This document shows, one piece after another, positions 1 through 8,087 of a stretch of 64,000 nt of DNA. Every line of letters starts with the position of its first letter. Position 1 is the first letter of the stretch. The position numbers and the translations under genes were made by a program. The notes beneath the pieces were generated by a model. It ran no database searches and was not told the origin of the DNA. It saw only the letters and a program-made list of their open reading frames with translations. Source of the stretch: Bryobacteraceae bacterium (GTDB taxonomy: Bacteria; Acidobacteriota; Terriglobia; Bryobacterales; Bryobacteraceae); assembly GCA_023384675.1 (NCBI GenBank), contig JAHDVK010000020.1, forward strand, positions 41,183-105,182. The letters run 5' to 3'.

Positions 1-66
1 AAATAGGTCCGCGGCTGCTTCGTAGCCATGCGGCAAGGATAACAGGCTCGTCCCCGGCGGTTCAGT

Positions 67-960
67 TCACAGCCGCTGGCCAGGCGCGCCGCCTTCCGAG
101 CGGCTGAGCCGCGGCGGGGTGGCCGTCGTGTTGTCGATCAGCCGGGTTGAACCGAGCCACACAGCAGCCGAGATGCGCACGGGGCCGTCAATGCGGCTGA
201 CCGGCGTCTGGGATTCGTCGTCCACCACCTCGAGGTATTCAACGCGGATGGAGGGGGTCGAAGCCAGCACGGCAAGCGCATCCCGCCGGGCCTCGGCTGG
301 CCCGGAGCCGTGTTCGATAGCGGCCCGGGCGGCCAGCAGAGCCTGGTAGAGGGCAGGGGCGTCGCGGCGCTCACTCGGGCTGAGGCGGCGGTTCCGCGAA
401 CTGAGAGCAAGTCCATCGGCTTCGCGCACGGTCGGTACACCGATGATCTCGACGGGGAAGTTGAGATCCGCCACCATTCGGCGCACGACGGCCACTTGCT
501 GGGCATCTTTCTCGCCGAAATAGGCGCGCGCCGGCTGGATCAGGTGCAGAAGCTTAGCCACCACCGTCGCGACGCCGCGAAAATGAGGACCTCGATGCTG
601 ACCGCATAGATAATCGGTGACGCCGGAAACCTGAACATGCGTGAGCGAGGCTGCCGGATACATCTCCTCGGTCGCCGGAGCGAAAACCAGCTGTGCGCCA
701 CACGAGCGGCAGAGCTCAAGGTCCTCGGGCAGCGTACGCGCATAGAGTTCGTAGTCCTCGGCGCGGTCGAACTGAATGGGATTGACGAAGATACTGACCG
801 CGGTGAAGCCGCATTCCCGGTTTGCCTGGCGGATGAGGGCCGCGTGCCCCTCGTGCAGGGCGCCCATGGTGGGGACGAAGCCCAGCAATAGTTCCGAGCG
901 CCAGATGGTCTTCAGGGCTTGGCGCAGTTCCCAGACAGTGTGAACCACGCTGAGGTTCAT
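67..960 (-). CDS. panC: Pantoate--beta-alanine ligase (PanC)
   Basis: Catalyses ATP-dependent condensation of pantoate and beta-alanine to pantothenate, the last step of vitamin B5 synthesis, in the cytoplasm. The 297-residue length is normal for the family. Visible signatures are the nucleotidyltransferase HIGH-type motif PTMGALHEGH (about residues 30-39), FGEKDAQQ (148-155) and the second nucleotide-binding stretch SSRNRRLS (187-194). The ATG overlaps the panB stop by four bases (ATGA), so the two are probably translationally coupled. It is the last gene of a three-gene operon with panB and a DUF2520 gene. Identification is from family knowledge of these motifs and is secure. Confidence 0.97.
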   Translation of the reverse strand: MNLSVVHTVWELRQALKTIWRSELLLGFVPTMGALHEGHAALIRQANRECGFTAVSIFVNPIQFDRAEDYELYARTLPEDLELCRSCGAQLVFAPATEEMYPAASLTHVQVSGVTDYLCGQHRGPHFRGVATVVAKLLHLIQPARAYFGEKDAQQVAVVRRMVADLNFPVEIIGVPTVREADGLALSSRNRRLSPSERRDAPALYQALLAARAAIEHGSGPAEARRDALAVLASTPSIRVEYLEVVDDESQTPVSRIDGPVRISAAVWLGSTRLIDNTTATPPRLSRSEGGAPGQRL

Positions 961-1745
961 TCGGGGAAACGCCCTTCCTGCACGTCCGCGATGTAGGCTT
1001 GGGCGGCCGTCAACATCTCTTCACCGAGGCGCGCGTAGGATTTGACGAACGAAGGAACCGGACCCGGGAACAGGCCGAAGGCGTCGTAGCTAACCAGCAC
1101 CTGCCCGTCGCAGTGCGGCCCGGCGCCAATGCCGATGGTGGGAATGGCGAGTTCCGCCGAGATGGCCCGCGCGGTCTCGGGATGTACGAGTTCGAGCACA
1201 ACCGCGAAAGCGCCGGCCTCCTGCAGCAGGCGCGCATCGGCCAGTAAAGCCGCCGTCTCCGACTCAGGGCGGCGCCGGTATCCACCCAACTGATGAACCG
1301 CCTGGGGCGTGAGGCCGAGATGCCCCATCACCGGAATGCCCGCCTCGACCAGGCGATGGACGGTCGCGGCGATCGCCCGCCCGCCTTCCAGCTTGACCGC
1401 CGCCGCCCCGCCCTCCTGCAGTAGCCTTCCGGCGCTGCGCAGAGCCTCCTCGGGAGAAACCTGATAAGTGAGGAAGGGCAGGTCAGCCACAATCAGCGCG
1501 CGCGCGGCGCCGTTGGCCACGGCGCGGGTATGGTGCACCATCGCATCCAGCGTGACAGGGATGGTGGTGGGATAGCCCATCACCACCATGCCCAGTGAAT
1601 CGCCCACCAGCAGGACGTCGAGGCCCGCCTGGTCCAGCAGCCGCGCCATCGCGGCGTCGTACGCGGTGAGCATGGCAATCTTACGGCCGCGGCGTTTGTA
1701 CTCGGACAGAGCCGTCGTGCGGATTGGCTTAGCCGGGTTGGTCAT
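957..1745 (-). CDS. panB: 3-methyl-2-oxobutanoate hydroxymethyltransferase (PanB)
   Basis: Transfers a hydroxymethyl group from methylene-THF to 2-ketoisovalerate, giving ketopantoate, the first committed step of pantothenate synthesis. The 262-residue product has the family's TIM-barrel motifs: MLTAYDAAMA near residue 20, LVGDSLGMVVMGY near 45, a KLEGG stretch near 118 and GIGAGPHCDGQVLV near 205. I chose the ATG at 1745, giving MTNPAKPI, rather than an in-frame start 34 codons upstream, because the extension lies wholly inside the upstream gene and has no family counterpart. The start overlaps the end of the DUF2520 gene by 17 bases and the stop overlaps panC. Confidence 0.97.
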   Translation of the reverse strand: MTNPAKPIRTTALSEYKRRGRKIAMLTAYDAAMARLLDQAGLDVLLVGDSLGMVVMGYPTTIPVTLDAMVHHTRAVANGAARALIVADLPFLTYQVSPEEALRSAGRLLQEGGAAAVKLEGGRAIAATVHRLVEAGIPVMGHLGLTPQAVHQLGGYRRRPESETAALLADARLLQEAGAFAVVLELVHPETARAISAELAIPTIGIGAGPHCDGQVLVSYDAFGLFPGPVPSFVKSYARLGEEMLTAAQAYIADVQEGRFPE

Positions 1746-2628
1746 ACGGGATGTGATTTCCTTCCAGCAGCGATTCGATGGCAGCGGCGGCTTCGGGCGC
1801 CAGCCCCTTCCGGCGGGCCAGGGCCAGCGTGTGCCGCCCGGCGGCACGATAGAGATCCCGCAGGGGGTTGCCCGCCAGCGCGCTCAGATGCAGCGCGATG
1901 GTGGCGGCATCGCCGCGCGCAATCGGACCGGTGAGCGCAGCCTCGGGACCGCGTTCGAGGATATTGTCGACGGACGCCCTCACCAGCGGTGCAAGGGTGC
2001 GGCGGGCCACTTCCCTCTCGATGCTCGCGGCATCGGCCAGCAGTGCTTCCGCGGCATCCAGGAGCGCCGCGGCGTAGTTGCTGGCGAACACGGCGGCGGC
2101 GTGATAGCGGGGCCGCTCATCGGGCGGCACATCGAGCGGCATCCCATCGAGCAGCGTGGTCAGACAGTGCGCCCATCCCGCGGCGGGCGCGTCGCCGGCA
2201 ATGGTGAAAGCCGATCCGGGCAGCGCGGCGGCGCCCTGCGCCGGGTCGCAGATGGTTTGCAGGGGATGGAAACTGCCACAGGCAAAGCCGCGCGCCCGCA
2301 GCGGCTCGAGCACGGACACGGCTACTCCGCCGGCACAGTGCAGCGCCACGCCCGGTGTTTGCGCGGCGGCAGCGAGCATGCCCGCCACTTCTCCGATGGC
2401 GCAATCGGAGACGGCGATCAACACACGCCCGGCCCGGCGGGCCAGGCTTTCGAATGAGACGGGCTCAACCCCAGGTCCGATGAATCGGGCCGCGCGAACC
2501 GTGCGCCCGGCGTCGCGTCCGGCAATCCACAGGACGGGCACGCCACGCTCACTCAGGGCGCGGCCCAAGGCCTGGGCCAGATTGCCGGTCCCGGCAATCC
2601 CGGCGGCGATGGCGGGGTGCTGCGTCAA
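1729..2628 (-). CDS. Rossmann-fold oxidoreductase with DUF2520 domain
   Basis: A 299-residue protein with an N-terminal NAD(P)-binding fold (GIAGTGNLAQALGRAL, residues 10-25, a GxGxxxxA-type loop) and a C-terminal helical part typical of the DUF2520 family (FHPLQTI near 139, then HAAAVFASNY near 196 before the all-helical region). It resembles 6-phosphogluconate dehydrogenase/ketopantoate-reductase-like proteins in layout. It is the first gene of the pan operon and overlaps panB by 17 bases. No classical panE is visible, so it may reduce ketopantoate to pantoate. That role is inferred from position only. DUF2520 proteins are also found outside pan operons, so the substrate remains open. Confidence 0.85.
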   Translation of the reverse strand: MTQHPAIAAGIAGTGNLAQALGRALSERGVPVLWIAGRDAGRTVRAARFIGPGVEPVSFESLARRAGRVLIAVSDCAIGEVAGMLAAAAQTPGVALHCAGGVAVSVLEPLRARGFACGSFHPLQTICDPAQGAAALPGSAFTIAGDAPAAGWAHCLTTLLDGMPLDVPPDERPRYHAAAVFASNYAAALLDAAEALLADAASIEREVARRTLAPLVRASVDNILERGPEAALTGPIARGDAATIALHLSALAGNPLRDLYRAAGRHTLALARRKGLAPEAAAAIESLLEGNHIPYDQPG

Positions 2629-2894
2629 ACTTCAGTGTAGTCGAGGCCCCGGCTGCGCCGGCCACCGGCTGCGACTCCCCCGGGCGCGGTCCCCACACCT
2701 TCCGCCGCATCAATTCACCTGGCGTCAGAAAGCCGGCCACTCCACCGTCCGTCAGACCTACGACTACACCCGCACCCAACTCGAACGCCAGGATGAAACC
2801 ACCCGCGCCATGCAGAAGCGGCTTTCCGCATCCGAAAGTCATTGTTCTCTCAGCCTTCCCACGATAGACTGATCTCGACAGGTCCCAGAGTGCC

Positions 2895-5192
2895 ATGACG
2901 GGCCGGACCATCTCGCACTATCGCGTTCTTGACAAGCTCGGGGAGGGCGGGATGGGGAGTGTGTTTCGGGCGGTGGATACGCGGTTGGGGCGGACCGTGG
3001 CGATTAAGGTCGTCAATGCTGCCTTTACGCAGCGCTTCGAGCGGGAGGCGCGGGCGATTGCGGCGCTGAACCATCCTCATATTTGCACTTTGCACGATGT
3101 GGGCGAGCACGAGGGTGCGCCGTTTTTGGTGATGGAGTTTGTCGAGGGCAAACCTTTGCAGGGGCCGTTGCCTGTGGATGAGGCGCTGCAGTATGCGATT
3201 CAGATTGCGCACGCTCTTGCGGCTGCGCACGAGGCGGGCATCGTTCACCGCGACCTGAAACCGGACAATATTTTGCTGACCGCCAAAGGCAGCGTCAAGA
3301 TCCTCGACTTCGGCCTCGCCAAGCTGCACCAGACCGCGCCGGAGGCTTTGAAGCTGACGACGATGACTGAGCAGGGCGCCGTCGCGGGCACCGGTCCCTA
3401 CATGTCCCCCGAACAGGCGCAGGGTGAACCCGTGGACGCGCGCAGCGACATTTTCAGCTTCGGCGCGGTGCTGTACGAACTGCTGAGCGGACGGCGTGCC
3501 TTCGCTCGCGAAACCTTCCAGGCCACCCTCGTGGCCGTGGTGGCGATGGAGCCGGAACCACTGCGCGAGGCCCCGCCCACGGTGGCGCGCATCGTGGCGA
3601 AGATGCTCGCCAAGGACCGCGCAAAGCGCTACCAGAGCGCCGAAGCGGCGTTGCAGGATCTCGCAACCGCCGCCCGCGAGAAGCCCTGGTGGCAGACCCG
3701 CCGCGCCGTCGTCGGCATGGCCGCCACGCCAGTGGCGCTGGCGGGCGCGGCGCTCGGCTTCAACGTGCGCGGGTGGCGCACACAACTGATGAACTGGATG
3801 GAGCCGCCCGCGGCGGCGGCGATCCGGCTGGCGGTGATGCCGTTCGTCAACATGACGGGCGACCCCGAGCAGGAGTTCTTCAGCGACGGCATCACGCAGG
3901 AGTTGATCGCGCAACTGGGAAGCCTGCACCCGGCGGGGCTCAACGTGATCGCGCGCACCTCGGTGATGCGATACAAGAAGACCACCAAAACACTGGAGGA
4001 AGTGGCTCGGGAATTGAAGGTGGAATATCTCCTGGAGGGCAGCGCGCGGCGGGAAGGCGGGCGGGCACGGATCACCACGGAACTGATCCGGGCGCGGGAC
4101 CAGATCCAACTCTGGGCCGAGACGTTTGAGCGCGATCTCTCGGGGATTCTCGTCGTGCAGAGTGAAGTCGCGCGCAAGGTGGCGGGCGCGCTGGTCCTGA
4201 AACTGCTGCCCGCCGAGCAGGCGCGACTGGCGGACGCCCGTCCTGTGGACCCCGAGGCTTACGAAGCGTGTCTGAAGGGTACGCAACATGCGCTCCGAAT
4301 GACCCCGGAGCATCTTGACAGTGCGCTTGAGTACTTCAACTTCGCGCTGGAGAAAGATCCCGACTATGCGCAGGCCTATAGAGGGATCTCCTCTGTCTGG
4401 GGTTTCCGCGCGCAAATGGGGTTTAGTGCGCCGGCTGAAGCAAGGCCTAAGGCGAGGGCGGCCGCAATGCGGGCCATCGAGCTGAGCAATACGCCTGCGG
4501 AAGCCCATTCGATTCTGGCTGGGTTGTACTGTTGGCAGGATTGGGACTGGCCCGCCGCTGATGCGGAGTTCAACAAGGCGATCGCACTCAATCCCAGCCT
4601 TGCGGTGGTCCGTGCGACTCACTCGCATCGTCTGATGTTTATGAAACGCCCCGCAGAGGCGATGTCGCAGATTCAGCGCGCCCTGGAACTCGATCCACTG
4701 AACGAGTTCATCCGGGCCTTCTACGCCGTCGTTCTGTACCTGGTGGGCCGCTACGACGAGGCGATTGCCGAGTTCCGCCGGGTCCTCGCGACGTCGCCGG
4801 GCCTTCCCTTCGCACTCTGGATGCTCGCTAGCACGCTCCACATGAAAGGGCGGTATGAGGAGGCTGTGGAAGTCATCAGGACTAGCTACCCCGGGGACCG
4901 GGAAATGGGAGAGGCGTTGACGCAGGGGTACGCGCAGGCGGGCTACCGGGGTGCGATGAAGCGCGCGGCGGACTTGCAGGCCGTGCGCGGCCGCAAGACT
5001 CATGTCCCCATCGTCGATGTTGCGAATCTGTATGTATGGGCCGGGGAAAAGGACCAGGCCCTCGAATGGCTGGAGAAGGGGTTGGAGGCGCGGGACCCGA
5101 ATATGCCCTACATCAATATCGACCCGGCTAATGCAGTTCTTCGCTCCGAACCGCGATTCCAGGCCATCGTGCGCCGGATGAAGCTGCCGTAG
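2895..5192 (+). CDS. Membrane Ser/Thr protein kinase with TolB-like and TPR domains (copy 1)
   Basis: A 765-residue bacterial Hanks-type kinase. The kinase domain (about 8-260) has the glycine loop GEGGMGSVF (16-24), ATP-binding K38, the HRDLKPDN catalytic loop (D120) and DFG (138-140). One hydrophobic segment (about 271-290) should anchor it in the membrane. It is followed by a TolB/FlgO-like region starting LAVMPFVNMTGDPEQEFFSDG (residues 312-332) and running to about 440, then TPR-like helical repeats (about 455-760). The stretch between K38 and RFEREARAI is shorter than in most relatives, so the region before helix C is trimmed. It lies seven bases upstream of a paralog. Solibacter-type genomes carry many such kinases; the signal sensed is unknown. 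Confidence 0.92.
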   Translation: MTGRTISHYRVLDKLGEGGMGSVFRAVDTRLGRTVAIKVVNAAFTQRFEREARAIAALNHPHICTLHDVGEHEGAPFLVMEFVEGKPLQGPLPVDEALQYAIQIAHALAAAHEAGIVHRDLKPDNILLTAKGSVKILDFGLAKLHQTAPEALKLTTMTEQGAVAGTGPYMSPEQAQGEPVDARSDIFSFGAVLYELLSGRRAFARETFQATLVAVVAMEPEPLREAPPTVARIVAKMLAKDRAKRYQSAEAALQDLATAAREKPWWQTRRAVVGMAATPVALAGAALGFNVRGWRTQLMNWMEPPAAAAIRLAVMPFVNMTGDPEQEFFSDGITQELIAQLGSLHPAGLNVIARTSVMRYKKTTKTLEEVARELKVEYLLEGSARREGGRARITTELIRARDQIQLWAETFERDLSGILVVQSEVARKVAGALVLKLLPAEQARLADARPVDPEAYEACLKGTQHALRMTPEHLDSALEYFNFALEKDPDYAQAYRGISSVWGFRAQMGFSAPAEARPKARAAAMRAIELSNTPAEAHSILAGLYCWQDWDWPAADAEFNKAIALNPSLAVVRATHSHRLMFMKRPAEAMSQIQRALELDPLNEFIRAFYAVVLYLVGRYDEAIAEFRRVLATSPGLPFALWMLASTLHMKGRYEEAVEVIRTSYPGDREMGEALTQGYAQAGYRGAMKRAADLQAVRGRKTHVPIVDVANLYVWAGEKDQALEWLEKGLEARDPNMPYINIDPANAVLRSEPRFQAIVRRMKLP

Positions 5193-5199
5193 GGCTACC

Positions 5200-7509
5200 A
5201 TGTCTCACGAAACCATCTCGCACTACCGTGTTCTCGATAAGCTCGGCGAGGGTGGGATGGGGCGTGTGTTTCGGGCGGTCGATGCGCGGTTGGGGCGGAC
5301 GGTGGCGGTCAAAGTCGTCAACGCTGCCTTTACGCAGCGGTTTGAGCGGGAGGCGCGCGCGATTGCCGCGCTGAATCATCCTCACATTTGCACTTTGCAT
5401 GATGTCGGCGAGCATGAGGGTGCGCCGTTTCTGGTGATGGAATTTGTCGAGGGGAAGCCGCTGCATGGTCCGCTGCCTGTGGATGAGGCTCTGGGGTATG
5501 CGATTCAGATTGCGCACGCTCTTGCGGCCGCGCACAAGGCGGGGATAGTTCATCGCGATCTGAAGCCCGACAACATTCTGCTGACTGCCGAGGGGAGCGT
5601 GAAGATCCTGGATTTTGGGCTGGCGAAGCTGCATCAGACCGCGCCCGAGGCATTGAAGCTGACGACGATGACTGAGCAGGGCACCATCGCGGGTACTGGT
5701 CCCTACATGTCGCCGGAACAGGCTCAGGGCGAGGCGGTGGATGCGCGCAGCGACATTTTCAGCTTCGGCGCGGTGCTGTACGAGCTGCTAAGCGGGCGGC
5801 GTGCCTTCGCGCGCGAGACCTTCCAGGCCACGCTCGTAGCCGTCGTCGCAATGGAGCCCGAACCGCTGCGCGAGGCCCCGCCCACGGTGGCGCGGATCGT
5901 CGCCAAGATGCTCGCCAAGGAGCGCGAGAAGCGCTACCAGAGGGCCGGGGATCTGCTGAAAGATCTGGAAGCCGCCGCCCGCGAGAAGCCCTGGTGGCAG
6001 ACGCGCCGCGCCGTCATCAGCATGGCCGCAACACCAGTGGCGCTGGCGGGCGCGGCGCTCGGCTTCAACGTGCGTGGCTGGCGCACCCAACTGATGAACT
6101 GGATGGAACCGCCCGCAGCGGCGGCGATCCGGCTCGCGGTGATGCCGTTTGTCAACATGACAGGCGACCCCGAACAGGAATACTTCAGCGACGGCATCAC
6201 GCAGGAACTGATCTCGCAATTGGGCAGCCTGCACCCGTCGGGGCTGAATGTGATCGGGAACACGTCAGTGATGCGCTACAAAAACACCTCGAAATCATTG
6301 GAAGAAGTGGCGCAGGAACTGAAGGTCGAATACCTGCTGGGTGGCAGCGCGCGGCGGGAAGGCGGTCGGGCGCGGATCACGACGGAACTGATCCGGGCAC
6401 GGGACCAGATCCAGCTTTGGGCCGAGACATTTGACCGGGAGATCTCCGGGATTCTGGTGCTGCAAAGTGAAGTTGCCCGCAAAGTGGCAGGCGCGCTGGC
6501 TCTTAAACTACTGCCTGCCGAGCAGGCCCGCGCCGCTCGAACCCGGCTGGTGGATCCGGAAGCCTATGAAAACTACCTGAAGGGTGTCAAGCAGTGGCAA
6601 CGGTTTACGCCAGAGGACGGCGAGATCGCCATGAAGTATTTTGAAGCTTCGCTCGCGAAGGATCCAGATTACGCTCCCGCCCATCTGGGGGTCGGCATGG
6701 TACGGACCCTCCGCTGGCGTTTAGGCCAGATGCCCCCGGGGGGGAAGCCTGATCCGGGATATGATGTCCTCGCAAGAGCGTTGGAGCTGGATCCCGAACT
6801 GCCGCAAGTCCATCGTTTTATGGCGGGCCTTCGAGTGTGGCATGAGTGGGATTGGGCTGGGGGCGAGGCCTCCTTCAAGCGAGCCCTGGAACTCGATGCG
6901 AGCTATGCCGAGGCCCGGGCCTACTACGGGCATCTGCTGATGGTTCTGAAGAGGCCCCGGGAGGCGGAGGAACAACTCCTCAAGGCGATCGATCTGGACC
7001 CCTTCAATCCGCTGTGGCAGGCCTTCTACGCGCGTTTCCTCAACAGTTCGAGGCGCCATGATGAAGCTCTCGCTCGAATCCGGACCGCGCTGCGCAGTGT
7101 GCCGGACATGGATTATGCGCGGGAGCAGGCGATCCATGCGACTCATTTCAAATATTTGAAGGGTGAAGTCGAGGATGTTCTGGCGGAGTTCCAGGCGATT
7201 TGGGGGAACGATCCACTGGCGGAGGTGTTTGCGCGGGGATTCAAGGCGGGAGGCTACGAAGAGGGCTGGAGGCAGGTGGCCGAATTCAGGGTCGCGGAAG
7301 AGCGCGAGCGGGGCTGGCAAAGGGTGCTGAGAATCTTCACGCTCTATCTGTTTGCTGGTGATCGCGCCAAGGCGCTCGACTGGCTCGAAAAGGCATACGA
7401 GGTTCGAGATTGGGACATGCCTTACGCTTTCAGCGGCGCTGAGACTGATCAGCTTCAATCCGAGCCCCGCTTCCAGGCCCTACGCCGGAAGATGAACCTG
7501 CCAGCATAA
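5200..7509 (+). CDS. Membrane Ser/Thr protein kinase with TolB-like and TPR domains (copy 2)
   Basis: A 769-residue paralog of the gene just upstream with the same order: kinase (about 8-260; K38, D120, DFG 138-140), membrane segment (about 271-290), TolB-like region (about 310-440) and C-terminal TPR repeats. The first 440 residues are almost identical to copy 1, while the TPR half has diverged strongly, including different residues at nearly every repeat position. This fits a tandem duplication in which signalling output is kept and the interaction surface has changed. It probably shares a transcript with copy 1, since only seven bases separate them. The same shortened segment after K38 is present, so the trimming predates the duplication. 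Confidence 0.92.
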   Translation: MSHETISHYRVLDKLGEGGMGRVFRAVDARLGRTVAVKVVNAAFTQRFEREARAIAALNHPHICTLHDVGEHEGAPFLVMEFVEGKPLHGPLPVDEALGYAIQIAHALAAAHKAGIVHRDLKPDNILLTAEGSVKILDFGLAKLHQTAPEALKLTTMTEQGTIAGTGPYMSPEQAQGEAVDARSDIFSFGAVLYELLSGRRAFARETFQATLVAVVAMEPEPLREAPPTVARIVAKMLAKEREKRYQRAGDLLKDLEAAAREKPWWQTRRAVISMAATPVALAGAALGFNVRGWRTQLMNWMEPPAAAAIRLAVMPFVNMTGDPEQEYFSDGITQELISQLGSLHPSGLNVIGNTSVMRYKNTSKSLEEVAQELKVEYLLGGSARREGGRARITTELIRARDQIQLWAETFDREISGILVLQSEVARKVAGALALKLLPAEQARAARTRLVDPEAYENYLKGVKQWQRFTPEDGEIAMKYFEASLAKDPDYAPAHLGVGMVRTLRWRLGQMPPGGKPDPGYDVLARALELDPELPQVHRFMAGLRVWHEWDWAGGEASFKRALELDASYAEARAYYGHLLMVLKRPREAEEQLLKAIDLDPFNPLWQAFYARFLNSSRRHDEALARIRTALRSVPDMDYAREQAIHATHFKYLKGEVEDVLAEFQAIWGNDPLAEVFARGFKAGGYEEGWRQVAEFRVAEERERGWQRVLRIFTLYLFAGDRAKALDWLEKAYEVRDWDMPYAFSGAETDQLQSEPRFQALRRKMNLPA

Positions 7510-7633
7510 TCCCGCGCCACCCATCCCCCCCCATCCTTCCTTAATGGCAAACCAAATTTCTTACCTCAAACACTGTTCAGAGAAAAAATCCGAAAAACGA
7601 CCAGTATGAGGGGAGCTTATGTAAGCCGAGCCG

Positions 7634-7655
7634 GAAGTGGACCTGAAGTGGACCT
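7634..7655. repeat. Perfect tandem repeat, 11 bp x 2
   Basis: GAAGTGGACCT occurs twice back to back (7634-7644, 7645-7655). It lies 52 bases from the tRNA fragment. A related nonamer, TGGAGTCCA, occurs three times on the other side (7815-7823, 7827-7835, 7838-7846). Function unknown; recombinase arm sites are one possibility. Confidence 0.6.
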
Positions 7656-7688
7656 GAGGAGGGCAGAGAAGCGAGGTGGGAACCAGCG

Positions 7689-7780
7689 GTAAGTCTTTGA
7701 AAACCGTGGTGGGCCTGACAGAACTCGAATCTGTGACCTCTACCGTGTCAAGGTGGGTGCCTGAAGTCTGTAAGTCTTTG
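7689..7780. repeat. 11-bp direct repeats flanking the tRNA fragment
   Basis: GTAAGTCTTTG is present at 7689-7699 and again at 7770-7780, bracketing the tRNA-like segment almost symmetrically. It could be a duplication made at insertion or a recombinase binding site. The sequence shows the repeat only, not its function. Confidence 0.55.
7707..7756 (-). other. 3' fragment of a tRNA-Val(GAC)-like gene, putative attachment-site scar
   Basis: Read on the minus strand, this segment has an anticodon arm with loop TTGACAC (anticodon GAC; four of five stem pairs form), a five-base variable region, a perfect T arm (ACAGA-TTCGAGT-TCTGT), an acceptor 3' strand CAGGCCC, discriminator A and an encoded CCA. 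The D arm and 5' acceptor strand are absent upstream, so this is not a working tRNA. A displaced tRNA 3' end is the usual scar of site-specific integration. Its orientation puts host DNA on the left (pan and kinase genes) and the element on the right. The reconstituted full tRNA is not in the window. Confidence 0.7.
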
Positions 7781-7870
7781 GACGTCAGTCACTTACAGGC
7801 TAGGTCGCTGGTCCTGGAGTCCACATTGGAGTCCACCTGGAGTCCAAGTCCCTTGTTTTCATGGGCATGA

Positions 7871-7907
7871 TGGACGCCGGCTGGCGTCCAAATTTGTGTT
7901 TTATTTT
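7871..7907 (+). terminator. Possible intrinsic terminator
   Basis: The 8-bp inverted repeat TGGACGCC/GGCGTCCA with a four-base loop is followed by an AT-rich, T-rich tract (7891-7907). It could end transcripts coming from the kinase pair side. The T tract is interrupted, so strength is uncertain. Confidence 0.4.
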
Positions 7908-7917
7908 TCAACAGTTT

Positions 7918-7944
7918 GGCAGGATGGGCAGGATGGGCAGGATG
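7918..7944. repeat. 9-bp tandem repeat x 3
   Basis: GGCAGGATG is repeated three times without interruption in the otherwise gene-free junction 7510-8087. Apart from this, the tRNA fragment, the other short repeats and the possible terminator and promoter, I see no coding signal in that junction. Confidence 0.7.
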
Positions 7945-8054
7945 TTTTTCGTTTTCTTGTCTATGGTCTGCAGCATGGTGCATAGAGAAGAACTTCTTTG
8001 CTCCTATATGAGCGGCGATGCAGCCCACCACGTCTTGCCTGTCCTCCTTTGGAC

Positions 8055-8083
8055 TTGACATAGCACTTCGATTCCCATAGTGA
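8055..8083 (+). promoter_or_regulatory. Candidate promoter for the AbiEi-type gene
   Basis: A perfect -35 hexamer TTGACA (8055-8060) is followed after 17 bases by a weak -10 (TAGTGA, 8078-8083). If it is used, transcription would begin near 8090, which would favour the second in-frame ATG (8118) as the start of the next gene. Confidence 0.35.
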
Positions 8084-8087
8084 TGTT

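Noticed and set aside
1..66. Start of a gene leaving the window on the left, minus strand
   Set aside because: An ATG at 29 on the minus strand opens a frame to the edge, but it is only nine codons long and lacks a ribosome site, so no call is made.
2850..5201. Very long minus-strand open frame antisense to kinase copy 1
   Set aside because: Codon bias and content follow the sense kinase gene; the product is Arg/His/Pro-rich with no domain, typical of antisense frames in GC-rich DNA.
7707..7756. Functional tRNA-Val
   Set aside because: The D arm and 5' acceptor strand are missing, so only the 3' part is present.
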